Positions 34,493 to 42,020 of a DNA stretch of 64,000 nucleotides are shown in pieces. Within the stretch, counting starts at the first letter, position 1. Each line of letters opens with the position of its first letter. The position numbers and the translations under genes were made by a program. The notes below the pieces were generated by a model. That model ran no database searches, was not told where the DNA came from, and saw only the letters and a list, made by a program, of their open reading frames with translations. The stretch comes from Thermoplasmata archaeon. Its GTDB lineage: Archaea > Thermoplasmatota > Thermoplasmata > Lutacidiplasmatales > UBA184. The DNA lies in assembly GCA_027315455.1 (NCBI GenBank), contig DAHUXZ010000001.1:62001-126000 (forward strand), written 5' to 3'.

Positions 34493-35458
34493 CTACGGAA
34501 CCCCCAGGACGACGAAGACGAAGACCGAGAGGACCGCCAGGGAGAACGATACTGCGAGGAAATCCCGGATCTTGAACAGGCGGACCTTCGCCAGCGTCGC
34601 CTCGAGGAGGACGAGCCCTCCGACGAGCGCGACCTGCTTCGCGAGCAGGACGCCGATGTTCGCGACCGCGGCGAGGACCGTGGAGCCGGGAACGAAGCCC
34701 CACGGGAGAAGGAAGACGTTCAGGAACACGGCGTAGAGGAGGAACTGCTTCATCCAGCCGTTCCACCGGAACAGGGCGAGGAGGCGGCCGGAGTGCTCGA
34801 AGGCGCGCCCCTCCTCGAGCATCCCGAGCTCCATGAGGCCCGCGCTCTCCACCGGAAGCTTCCCGGTCTCGGCGAGCAGCAGGAGCAGGAACGCCGCCGT
34901 CACCAGGAGGTGCGTCGGCGCGAGGTACGTCGCGGTCGACCCGGCGAGCAGATTGGTGGTGACGTACGGGTTGTTGGTGCCGTCGATCACCGCAACCGCG
35001 AAGAAGACGACGATGAGCGTCGGTTCCGCGAACGCGGCGAACGAGACCGTCCGGCTGGCCCCGAGCGCCGCGTAGTTGCTGCCGGAGTCGAGCGCGGCCA
35101 GGAGCGTGACGGTCCCGGCGAGGCCGAAAAGCAGGCCGCCGCCCAGGAAGTCGGCGGCCGATCCGTACGGCAGGGGATAGGCGGTGATGACGGGGACGAT
35201 GATCGCGATGACGAGGTACGTCCCGAAGGCGACGAACAGCGGCAGCACGAAGACGATCGAACTTCCGATCGGCCGGAGGGTCTCCTTGCGCAGGAGCTTG
35301 CGGAGGTCTCGGTACGGCTGGAAGATCGATGGGCCCCTACGGGACTCCGTCCACGCCTTCCCGCGAGCGGCAATCCCGGCGATCAGCGGCGACAGCAGCA
35401 GGACGGTCGCCGCCTGCAGGACGTTGACGATCTGCGCGCTCGGATCCACTTCGTCCAC
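34493..35458 (-). CDS. HyfC/NuoH-like membrane anchor subunit (Ehr-like complex)
   Basis: Membrane subunit that docks the electron-transfer arm: 321 residues, about 8 helices. The family motif with acidic residues in ETGKLPVESAGLMELGMLEE faces the quinone/ion site in complex I. The N-terminal loop RRGPSIFQPYRDLRKLLRKE is typical of HyfC/HycD. GTG start. It is the first gene of the cluster; a possible TATA box at 35556 would give a 70-nt leader. Confidence 0.85.
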   Translation of the reverse strand: MDEVDPSAQIVNVLQAATVLLLSPLIAGIAARGKAWTESRRGPSIFQPYRDLRKLLRKETLRPIGSSIVFVLPLFVAFGTYLVIAIIVPVITAYPLPYGSAADFLGGGLLFGLAGTVTLLAALDSGSNYAALGASRTVSFAAFAEPTLIVVFFAVAVIDGTNNPYVTTNLLAGSTATYLAPTHLLVTAAFLLLLLAETGKLPVESAGLMELGMLEEGRAFEHSGRLLALFRWNGWMKQFLLYAVFLNVFLLPWGFVPGSTVLAAVANIGVLLAKQVALVGGLVLLEATLAKVRLFKIRDFLAVSFSLAVLSVFVFVVLGVP

Positions 35459-35555
35459 TCCGCTGGGGAGCAGGCGTCATTGGCCCGTGGGGGCAGTTCA
35501 CCGGCGCACGCGCCGGAGGGCGGACGCCTCCGCCGGATGCAGCGGAGGCGCGCGG

Positions 35556-35563
35556 CTACTTAG
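35556..35563 (-). promoter_or_regulatory. Possible TATA box for the Ehr-like cluster
   Basis: CTTCTAAGTAG on the minus strand, about 100 nt before the HyfC-like GTG, predicting a leader near 70 nt. It is weak, and the site is almost symmetric, so it could also act rightward toward the repeat copy at 35584. Confidence 0.3.
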
Positions 35564-35583
35564 AAGTGTCGCTCCGCGACTAT

Positions 35584-35642
35584 CCGGCCGCCTCTCGTAT
35601 CCATGAACCGTCATGAAGGCGAGGGGGTGGACGGAGAGGAGC
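35584..35642 (+). repeat. 59-bp inverted repeat, copy 2
   Basis: Identical over 59 bases to the minus strand of 27268-27326. It includes the DUF190 ATG (here at 35603) and codons 1-13, then diverges. The flanking sequence on both sides differs from copy 1. Confidence 0.95.
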
Positions 35643-35707
35643 AGCCGATCGACAGCCCCCACGCCGTGAGACATGGTTCCAACGGTTCCGGGCCTCGCAG
35701 CACCTGA
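35603..35707 (+). pseudogene. Chimeric DUF190 N-terminal remnant
   Basis: From the copied ATG the frame stays open for 34 codons: the DUF190 start MNRHEGEGVDGEE followed by unrelated QPIDSPHAVRH... and a TGA. The DUF190 body is missing, so this is a remnant or a recombination endpoint rather than a working gene. Confidence 0.5.
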
Positions 35708-36259
35708 AGTAGACCCTCGAGTTGTTCCTTCTCCCTTCCTCGTCGGAGTTCCACTCGAGGGCGCCGCGCCTCCCTCGGCAGCGCCCTCAACCGACGGGCC
35801 ACCTCCCCAGGATCCTGCCGGGCAGGCCCCTCCCAGAGATTCCCCCCGGGAGCACCTGCTCCACGAACCACGGACACCGCACGTTGCTCCAGAACGCCAA
35901 GAGTGCCCCATGGGCGTCCATCTCCTCGGCGCTCTCCCCGTCCGATGCCGGATCCGTCGCCGATCCGCTCCGTGGTCCCGTTCGAGCGCCACGGTGCTTC
36001 GGATCACCGTCCCCAGACCGGGGACCTCCGCCCGCACGGACGGACCGTGCTCCTCGAACCATCACGCGACCGTCGCCCAGATCGCTTCCGCCCACTCCCC
36101 GCGACACGAACCTTCTCCCCGCCGCTTCGATCGCGCCCGGGACGAGGTCTCGTCGGGCGCCTGCGGCCGGGCTCCGTGGGGCCCCGCCCGGGTCGTGGCG
36201 TGCGGCCGGGGCTACTTGGGCCTATACGGCGCCCGCTCCCCGCGGCGCCCCGAGGGGCG
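35708..36259. other. Gene-poor stretch, possibly a decayed gene
   Basis: About 550 bp without an intact gene and with a looser base composition than its surroundings. On the minus strand, protein-like stretches appear in different frames. One reads EWAEAIWATVA, a stop (36062-36064), then WFEEHG...AEVPGLGTVIRST. Further on come AHGALLAFWSNVRCPWFVEQ and VARRLRALPREARRPRVEL. This pattern suggests a gene broken by a stop and frameshifts. I cannot name the ancestor; a mobile-element protein is one option. A TATA-like CCTATACGG lies at about 36219-36227. Confidence 0.3.
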
Positions 36260-36604
36260 TCAGGCGATGCGGTCGGAGGTCTCGAGCGCGTCGACGAGGA
36301 ACTTCTTCCCTTCCGCCGTGATCGCGAAGCGCTGGCGGGGGGCCCGCTGCCGCTGCCAGGAGTAGTTGCCCGGGTCCTGGACCGCCACGAGGCCGTTCCG
36401 GAGCAGGAGGCCGAGGGCCAGGGAGACCTTGATCGCCCCCTGGCTCACGGCCCAGAAGTCGCCGAGCCGCCGCTCGATCTCGGGCAGCTCGAGCGCCTGC
36501 TCCTCGGCGTTCCCCTCGTGCTGGGTCGTCGCCTGGTTGAGCTGCTTGAGGATCGCGACCAGGGTGGCGCGGACCGGATCCTGCGTCGCCGCGGGAGGGA
36601 CCAT
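36260..36604 (-). CDS. Winged-helix-like protein, paralogue 1
   Basis: A 114-residue protein with a probable winged-helix fold: helices around residues 10-25 and 45-80, a recognition-helix-like VSLALGLLLRNGLVAVQD, then a beta wing (YSWQRQRAPRQRFAITAEGKKFLVD). It is clearly paralogous to the next gene upstream (shared LNQA, FWA, LL.NGL, YSW, RF.IT..GK..LV, SDRI). A TATA box (36633) supports its ATG. The role is unknown; it may be a transcription regulator or a DNA-binding chromatin protein. Confidence 0.62.
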   Translation of the reverse strand: MVPPAATQDPVRATLVAILKQLNQATTQHEGNAEEQALELPEIERRLGDFWAVSQGAIKVSLALGLLLRNGLVAVQDPGNYSWQRQRAPRQRFAITAEGKKFLVDALETSDRIA

Positions 36605-36632
36605 CGTATCGAAAGATTACGCGGGGAAGGGG

Positions 36633-36638
36633 TATATG
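36633..36638 (-). promoter_or_regulatory. TATA box for winged-helix paralogue 1
   Basis: CCATATACC on the minus strand, about 32 nt before the ATG at 36604. Confidence 0.5.
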
Positions 36639-36668
36639 GAGCCTCGCGCGCCGTCCCCATCGCGGCGC

Positions 36669-37010
36669 TCAACGGATGCGGTCGGACTCCGCGATCTGCC
36701 GCACGAGGTAGGCCTTGCCGAGCGTCGTGATGCAAAAGCGCTCTCCGACGAGCCGGCGCCGCTCCCAGGAGTAGGCGGGCGCGTCGAGCTGGCCGATGAG
36801 GCCGTTCTCGAGAAGGAGGCGCAGCGCGAAGTCGAGGTCGACCTCGCCGGTCTGCGCCGCCCAGAACGCCCGCATCGCCCGCTCGAGCTCCACGTACTCG
36901 AGACCGGGGACGTCGAGCTCCCGCCCCTCGGCCTGGTTGAGCCGGCGGAGGGCCTCGAGGAGGGTCTCGTGGAGGGCCCATGCCGAGGAGGCCGGGCCGA
37001 GCGTCGCCAC
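36669..37010 (-). CDS. Winged-helix-like protein, paralogue 2
   Basis: A 113-residue paralogue of the gene at 36260, in tandem and with its own TATA box (37036). The motif order is the same: EALRRLNQAEG, MRAFWAAQTGEVDLDFALRLLLENGLIG, YSWERRRLVGERFCITTLGKAYLV, ending ESDRIR. GTG 37010 fits leaderless initiation. Separate promoters suggest different expression of the two copies. It is divergent from the Cys-rich gene at 37140. Confidence 0.6.
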   Translation of the reverse strand: MATLGPASSAWALHETLLEALRRLNQAEGRELDVPGLEYVELERAMRAFWAAQTGEVDLDFALRLLLENGLIGQLDAPAYSWERRRLVGERFCITTLGKAYLVRQIAESDRIR

Positions 37011-37035
37011 TGCCGAGGGCGAGCGCCTACCCCCC

Positions 37036-37042
37036 CTTAAAC
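37036..37042 (-). promoter_or_regulatory. TATA box for winged-helix paralogue 2
   Basis: GTTTAAG on the minus strand, about 29 nt before the GTG at 37010. Confidence 0.5.
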
Positions 37043-37108
37043 CCCCGGAGGCGGCGGGGGCGACCGCGGCCGGGGGCGCTCCCGGGGGCTCGGTCCGCCG
37101 TAGGTACG

Positions 37109-37115
37109 TTTTAAC
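37109..37115 (+). promoter_or_regulatory. TATA box for the Cys-rich gene and trpS
   Basis: TTTTAAC, centred 28 nt before the ATG at 37140. trpS starts 9 nt after the first gene and is probably on the same transcript. Confidence 0.5.
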
Positions 37116-37139
37116 TCGTATGCGGGTCAAGGGATATCG

Positions 37140-37448
37140 ATGCGGTGCACCTGCCGGGCCCCCGCCCGGTGCCCGGTCTGCAACACCCCCGTCCGGGTCG
37201 GGCTCACGAATCTGGAGAGCTCGAGCGGCGCGGCGATCCTCGTCGACCGGTTCGCCCGCCGGGACTCCTCGTCCAGCCGGGAGGGGCTTCGGCGGATCAT
37301 CCAGGGCTGGGCGTCGTGCCCGGGCTGCGGGCACACGGTCCACCACAACCACAGCCGCTCCTGCGTCGCGGAGGCCCTCGCGTCGGCCGGCGTCCCGCTC
37401 CAGGAGCGCGAGGCGCTCCTGTCGAAGATCACCTTCCCGGAGGCGTAG
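37140..37448 (+). CDS. Cys/His-rich protein upstream of trpS
   Basis: A 102-residue protein with two probable metal sites: CTCRAPARCPVCN near the N-terminus and CPGCGHTVHHNHSRSC at about residues 60-75. Between them is a strand-like SSGAAILVDRF segment. I do not recognise the family. It has a good TATA box, starts 28 nt downstream of it, and is 9 nt ahead of trpS, so it may be co-expressed with the synthetase. Confidence 0.5.
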   Translation: MRCTCRAPARCPVCNTPVRVGLTNLESSSGAAILVDRFARRDSSSSREGLRRIIQGWASCPGCGHTVHHNHSRSCVAEALASAGVPLQEREALLSKITFPEA

Positions 37449-37457
37449 CGGACGCCC

Positions 37458-38660
37458 GTGGCCGAGGAGGAGTTCGTCGTCACCCCCTACGAGGTCCGGG
37501 GGCCCATTGACCACGACCGCATCCGGGAGAAGTTCGGCGCCGAGCGGCTGACGCCGGATCTCCTGAAGCAGATCGGCGCGGTCGCCGGCGATCTCCACCC
37601 GCTGCTTCGCCGCGGGGTCTACTACTCCCACCGGGACCTCGCCCCGCTCCTTACCGACTACGCCCGGGGCCGGCGGTTCTTCCTCTACTCCGGCCGGGGC
37701 CCCTCCGGCCCCCTCCACACGGCGCACCTCGTCCCGTTCGACCTGTGCCGATGGGTCCAGGAGAAGTTCGATGTACCGATGTACATCCAGATCACCGACG
37801 ACGAGAAGTTCTGGTTCCGCCCGCACCTCACCCGGGCCGAGACGGTCCACTGGGGCTGGGAGAACCTCCTCGACCTGCTCGCCGTCGGATTCGACCCGAA
37901 GCGGACGCACGTCTTCTTCGACACCCGCTCGATCGCGGCGCTCTACCCGCTCGCCGTCGACGTGGCGAAGAAGGTCCCCTACTCGACGGTGCGGGCCGTC
38001 TTCGGCTTCCCCCCGAGCCAGAACGTCGGGCTCGTCTTCTACACCGCCCTCCAGACCGTCCCCTGCTTCTACCCGTCGTGGGTCGCGAAGCGGGCCGTCC
38101 CCTGCCTCATCCCCTGCGGCATCGACCAGGACCCGCACTTCCGGGTCACGCGCGACATCGCCGAGGGGCTCGGCTACCCGAAGCCGGCGCTCCTCCTCTC
38201 CCAGATGCTCCCCGGTCTTTTGGGGGGCCGGGTGATGTCGACGACGGGCGACGGGCGGGACAACGCGCTCTTTCTCAACGACCCGCCGAAGGAGATCGCC
38301 CGGAAGATCCGTCACGCCTTCACGGGGGGCCGCGCGACCGTCGAGGAGCAGCGGCGGCTCGGGGCCAACCCCGAGATCTGCTCGGTCTGGGCCGCCTGGC
38401 GCTCGAAGTTCGCCCCCGATGAGGGCGAGTTCACCCGGATCACGGACGGCTGCCGCGACGGCTCCCTGCTCTGCGGCGAGTGCAAGGGCCGGCTGATCGA
38501 GCGGGTGCAGGGGTTCCTCGAGGAGCACCGCGAGCGGCGGGAGAAGGCCCGCGAGTACGCCGCCTCGCTCATCATCGACCGACCCCCGGAGGGAGCCGAG
38601 GCCCCGTTCCCGCCCGAGGCGCGGGACGGTGCGCCGGGCCCGACGAAGGGCGACGCCTAG
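37458..38660 (+). CDS. trpS: Tryptophanyl-tRNA synthetase
   Basis: Charges tRNA-Trp; class I synthetase of the archaeal/eukaryotic type. It has 400 residues with the HIGH-equivalent GPSGPLHTAH (about residues 80-90), MYIQITDDEKFWF, CGIDQDPHFRVTRDIAEGLG, and the KMSKS-equivalent loop GRVMSTTGDGRDNALFL. The GTG start gives the family N-terminal extension. Its TAG stop shares a CTAG with the opposing ABC permease gene. Confidence 0.93.
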   Translation: MAEEEFVVTPYEVRGPIDHDRIREKFGAERLTPDLLKQIGAVAGDLHPLLRRGVYYSHRDLAPLLTDYARGRRFFLYSGRGPSGPLHTAHLVPFDLCRWVQEKFDVPMYIQITDDEKFWFRPHLTRAETVHWGWENLLDLLAVGFDPKRTHVFFDTRSIAALYPLAVDVAKKVPYSTVRAVFGFPPSQNVGLVFYTALQTVPCFYPSWVAKRAVPCLIPCGIDQDPHFRVTRDIAEGLGYPKPALLLSQMLPGLLGGRVMSTTGDGRDNALFLNDPPKEIARKIRHAFTGGRATVEEQRRLGANPEICSVWAAWRSKFAPDEGEFTRITDGCRDGSLLCGECKGRLIERVQGFLEEHRERREKAREYAASLIIDRPPEGAEAPFPPEARDGAPGPTKGDA

Positions 38661-39493
38661 CGGCGGGGCCCGAGCGCGCGGCGGGCGAGCGCGACGGCGA
38701 CGCCGAACATCGCGAGCCCCCAGGCCAGGAGGCCGAGGAGGTAGATGGCCGGATCGTAGGGGTAGTAGGCCGCCGCGCCCGCGAAGAGGTTCTCCCGCAG
38801 GATGTTGACGGCCAGGGTCACCGGATTGTACGACGCGACGGTCTGCAGCCAGGCGGGCATCGTGCCCCACGGATAGAGGGCCGCCGAGGTGAGCAGGACC
38901 GGCAGGTTGATGGTGTTGACGACGGCGAAGTAGGTCTGCGGCTGCTCGAGGCCGAAGCCGATCGCGAGGAAGATCGAGGCGAACATCATCGACAGGATCA
39001 CGATCGCGAGGACGATCTCGACGGCGCCGACGACGGTGACGCTCGCCGTCACCTCGAGCCCGCTCAGTCCGAGGTGGCCGAGGAGGTCGGAGAGGCCCAG
39101 GACGAGGAAGGCGAGACCGAGGGGGAGGATCGAGCCGGCGAGGAGGCGGGAGCCGAAGATCGCCGTCGCGCCGGCCGGCGAGGCCGAGATCCGCTTGAGG
39201 CTGCCGAAGAGCCGGTCGAAGATCACGTTCGCCCCGATGAAGAGCGTCGCCGTGACCGCGACGAACCCGGCCATTCCCGGGGCGAAGTAGGAGAAGTAGC
39301 TCGGGGCGCCGCGGAACGCGGCGAGGAAGTAGGCCGGAGGGATCCGGCCGCTCCCGAGGTTCTGGAGGTTGAACGCCTGGCCGAAGAGGACCAGGTACAG
39401 GACCGGGAGGAGCAGCGAGGTGAACAGCGCCTGCGGGTTCCGGGCGAGGCGCAGCAGCTCGCGGCGCGTGAGGGCGCCGAGCTCCCGGATCAT
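38657..39493 (-). CDS. ABC-2 type permease (DrrB-like exporter)
   Basis: Membrane half of an ABC exporter. It has 278 residues with six predicted membrane helices: an N-terminal cytoplasmic helix (TRRELLRLARNPQALFTSLLLP), long first loop, helices through to the C-terminal LLGLLAWGLAMFGVAVALARRAL. The ABC-2 family signature VNILRENLFAGAA lies near the end. The ATG overlaps the ATPase stop by 4 nt. The substrate is probably a drug or lipid-like compound, unproven. Confidence 0.87.
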   Translation of the reverse strand: MIRELGALTRRELLRLARNPQALFTSLLLPVLYLVLFGQAFNLQNLGSGRIPPAYFLAAFRGAPSYFSYFAPGMAGFVAVTATLFIGANVIFDRLFGSLKRISASPAGATAIFGSRLLAGSILPLGLAFLVLGLSDLLGHLGLSGLEVTASVTVVGAVEIVLAIVILSMMFASIFLAIGFGLEQPQTYFAVVNTINLPVLLTSAALYPWGTMPAWLQTVASYNPVTLAVNILRENLFAGAAAYYPYDPAIYLLGLLAWGLAMFGVAVALARRALGPRR

Positions 39494-40506
39494 CGACGGC
39501 CCCCGCGGAAGGTGTTGCGGACCTGGGCGAGGCGCACCGCCCGGTCCGTCGCCGTCATCCCCTCGTCCTCGCGGTACTCGCGCCCGGTGAGCTCGAGGAA
39601 CACCTCGTCCAGGCTCGGCCGCTTGAGGGAGACGCCGGTGAGGCCGAAGCCCTCGCGGGCGCACGTCTCGACCAGGATCGGGACGAGCTCCTCGCCGCGG
39701 CCGCACTTGACCCGGTAGCCGCCGTCCTGCGCCGTGACCTCGAGCACGCCCGGCACCGACTGGAGCGTAGCAGCGATCCGCGGGTCCTCGCGGGCGGGAC
39801 GGACCGTCACCACGTCGCCGCCGAGCCGGTCCTTGAGCTCGGAAGGCGAGCCGAGGGCGACGATGCGACCGTGGTCGATGATCGCGAGGCGGTCGCAGGA
39901 GGTGTCGGCCTCGTCCAGGTAGTGCGTCGTGACGAACACCGTGAGCCCGTGGTCCTTCTGGAGGTCCTTGACGTAGCGCCAGAACCCCGAGCGCCCCTGC
40001 GGGTCGAGGCCGAGGGTGGGCTCGTCGAGGAACAGGACGCGCGGGTCGTGGACGATCCCGACGGCCAGCTCGAGGCGTCGCCGCATCCCGCCGGAGTAGG
40101 TCTTGACGAGCCGGTCGGCCGCCTCGGCGAGCTGCATCCGTTCGAGCAGGGAGTCGACGCGCGACCGGGTCTCCCGGCGCGGGACCCCGTAGAGGGCCGC
40201 TGCCAACTCGACGTGCTCGCGGCCGGTGAGGTCGTTGTCGGAGGTCGACTCCTGGAAGACGAGCCCGATGCGTTGCTTGATCTGGGACGGATGCGCGAAG
40301 ACGTCGACCCCGTCGACGATCGCCTCGCCGGCGGTCGGGCGCAGACCGGCGGTCAGCATCGAGACCGTCGTCGTCTTCCCCGCGCCGTTCGGTCCGAGGA
40401 AGCCGAACGCCTCGCCCTCCTCCACGGTGAAGGACACTCCGTCCACGGCACGGACGCCGCCGACGTAGGTCTTCGCGAGCCCCTTCGCCACGATCGCCTC
40501 GGTCAT
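39490..40506 (-). CDS. ABC transporter ATP-binding protein (DrrA-like)
   Basis: ATPase half of the exporter, 338 residues. Walker A GPNGAGKTTT (about residues 38-47), Q-loop VFQESTSDNDLTGREH, signature YSGGMRRRLELAVGI, Walker B VLFLDEPTLGLD, and H-loop VTTHYLDEAD are all intact. The C-terminal extension (about 225-338) is the DrrA-type regulatory domain. It is translated between padR and the permease with 4-nt overlaps on both sides. Confidence 0.92.
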   Translation of the reverse strand: MTEAIVAKGLAKTYVGGVRAVDGVSFTVEEGEAFGFLGPNGAGKTTTVSMLTAGLRPTAGEAIVDGVDVFAHPSQIKQRIGLVFQESTSDNDLTGREHVELAAALYGVPRRETRSRVDSLLERMQLAEAADRLVKTYSGGMRRRLELAVGIVHDPRVLFLDEPTLGLDPQGRSGFWRYVKDLQKDHGLTVFVTTHYLDEADTSCDRLAIIDHGRIVALGSPSELKDRLGGDVVTVRPAREDPRIAATLQSVPGVLEVTAQDGGYRVKCGRGEELVPILVETCAREGFGLTGVSLKRPSLDEVFLELTGREYREDEGMTATDRAVRLAQVRNTFRGGRR

Positions 40507-40937
40507 CGTCCGTCCTGGTTCGCGAGCTGCTCGAGGCGGTGCGCGATCTCCCGGATCGACGGCCGGGCCGAAGCGAACCCCTTCGCGTCCGTCCGCCGGA
40601 TGTCCTCGAGGTACGAGACGAGGTTCCCGAGCCCGCGGGTCGCCTCCTCGGCGGAGCGGGGGGCGGCCGGGAAGAACGGCCAGGCGAGCGCTTCGCGCGC
40701 CGAGCCCGCGAGCTCGTAGCGTCCGTCGTCCCGCCGACGGGCGAGCCCGTCCCGGACGAGCTCCTCGAGCAGCGGGTAGACCGAGCCGGGGGACGGCCGC
40801 CACCACCCGGCGCTCATCCGCTCCATCTCATCCATGATCTCCGCACCGTTCTTCGGTGCGCGCTGGAGGGTGAGGAGGACCCAGGTCCGCAGACCGCGAC
40901 GCTTCTTCGAGATCCAGGGTTCGCCCCATGCGGACAT
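40503..40937 (-). CDS. PadR-family transcription regulator
   Basis: A 144-residue repressor-type regulator with a winged-helix domain: RRGLRTWVLLTLQRAPKNGAEIMDEM, then SPGSVYPLLEELVRDGLARRRDDGRYEL (recognition helix and wing), and a C-terminal dimerisation helix. ATG 40937 sits at the edge of an AT-rich palindrome (40936-40963), the expected operator. It is the first gene of padR-ABC ATPase-permease, so autoregulation and export of the inducing compound are likely (family knowledge). Confidence 0.9.
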   Translation of the reverse strand: MSAWGEPWISKKRRGLRTWVLLTLQRAPKNGAEIMDEMERMSAGWWRPSPGSVYPLLEELVRDGLARRRDDGRYELAGSAREALAWPFFPAAPRSAEEATRGLGNLVSYLEDIRRTDAKGFASARPSIREIAHRLEQLANQDGR

Positions 40938-40963
40938 CGGAATACCGATATCGGAATATCGAT
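40936..40963 (-). promoter_or_regulatory. Promoter/operator palindrome of the padR-exporter operon
   Basis: A perfect core CCGATATCGG (40945-40954) is flanked by imperfectly symmetric arms, so the whole 28 bp is close to palindromic. It also holds two direct copies of TCGGAATA 14 nt apart. The ATG of padR is at its edge and the TATA-like ATCGATATTC is inside, so a bound PadR dimer would block transcription. Confidence 0.55.
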
Positions 40964-41005
40964 GTTCGTGATAACCGTGGCGCATCCCCGGCGGGGGCGG
41001 GCGGT

Positions 41006-41752
41006 TCAGGCGACCTCTGGGCGCTCGTCGGAATCGTCCGTGGGCCGGTAGACGGTGCGCGGCGGGGGCTCGTGCTCCTCCTCCGGTTCGTCGTCGATCG
41101 GCTGACCGGCGACGGCCGTGAGGAGGCGGAGCATCGGCGAGAACAGCGAGCGGCGGGCGCGCTCGGGGTCGAGGCTCAGCGCCCGATCGTACGCCGCCAT
41201 CGCCTCCTCCTCCTCCCCGAGGCTCAGCAACGACAGCGAGAGGTCGATCCAGCTCTGCGCCTCGCGCATCCCCTCCTTCTCGCCGACCTCGGCGATGTGG
41301 GGGTCGGTCCGAAGCGGGACGGGCTCCTCGAGGGGCGCGGTCGTCGTCTCCCGGGAGAGGACGAGGGCGCGCTCGAAGGCGGCCGAGGCCGCGTCCTCGT
41401 CCCCGCTCTCGGCGAGGGCGACGCCGAGGCGGTGCCACGCGACCAGGTCACCGGGAAGCAGCGCGACGGCGTGGCGGTAGGCCGAGACCGCCTCGGGCCA
41501 CTCGCTGCGCAGCGACCGCGCGACGCCGAGATGGAACCACGCCTCCCCGTTCTGGGGGCCGATCGCGATCGCCCGCGAAAGGGTCGCCTCCGACTCCGCC
41601 GCCCGGCCGAGGTGCGCGAGCGACACGCCGAGATAGGTGAGCGCACGGGCGTTGTTGGGGTCGTCCATGAGGACGTCCTGGAACGCCCGGACGGCCCGGT
41701 CGTACTCCCCCTTGAGGAAGTAATGAACGCCCAGGTCGAAGCGCTGGCTCAC
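41006..41752 (-). CDS. TPR-repeat protein
   Basis: A 248-residue protein with about four to five tetratricopeptide repeats. Examples are FDLGVHYFLKGEYDRAVRAF, ALTYLGVSLAHLGRAAESE, AWFHLGVARSLRSEWPEAVS and AWHRLGVALAESGDEDAAS, with a more distant C-terminal repeat around LSLLSLGEEEEAMAAYDRAL. The tail is acidic and Pro-rich. It is a protein-interaction scaffold with no enzymatic motif. GTG start; it lies 68 nt upstream of padR on the same strand. Confidence 0.8.
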   Translation of the reverse strand: MSQRFDLGVHYFLKGEYDRAVRAFQDVLMDDPNNARALTYLGVSLAHLGRAAESEATLSRAIAIGPQNGEAWFHLGVARSLRSEWPEAVSAYRHAVALLPGDLVAWHRLGVALAESGDEDAASAAFERALVLSRETTTAPLEEPVPLRTDPHIAEVGEKEGMREAQSWIDLSLSLLSLGEEEEAMAAYDRALSLDPERARRSLFSPMLRLLTAVAGQPIDDEPEEEHEPPPRTVYRPTDDSDERPEVA

Positions 41753-41868
41753 GGTACCTCGCTGCGCGCAAGCCGACCCCGGGAAAAAAGCCTGCCGTGT
41801 CCCCGGCGCGGCCCGTGGCCGCCCCGGCCCGCGTCGGCGAGCGACGCCGGCTCACGCCGGGAAAGGCC

Positions 41869-41875
41869 TTAAATA
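41869..41875 (+). promoter_or_regulatory. TATA box for ssb (distal)
   Basis: CCTTAAATAGG, a strong box about 150 nt before the ssb ATG. It would give an unusually long leader of about 120 nt for this genome. A second, weaker candidate ACTATAG lies at 41978-41984. Confidence 0.5.
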
Positions 41876-42020
41876 GGCCCCCCGAATCCTCGGAATCAGT
41901 AGAACCCGAAAGCCCGACCCGGTTCGAGCGCCCCGTCAGACCTTACTTCTGACCCGAGATGCTTGGATTGAGTTCGGACTATAGGGTTCGGACCCCCGCG
42001 AAACGCGAAGAGGAATCGAC

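Noticed and set aside
35673-36365. A plus-strand open frame of 230 codons across the gene-poor stretch
   Set aside because: Pro/Ser/Arg-rich without structure-like pattern, no promoter at a sensible distance, and it runs antisense into a supported winged-helix gene.
41880-41960. A possible tRNA, because of the T-loop-like GGTTCGAG in the ssb leader
   Set aside because: No paired T stem, acceptor stem or anticodon arm could be drawn around it.
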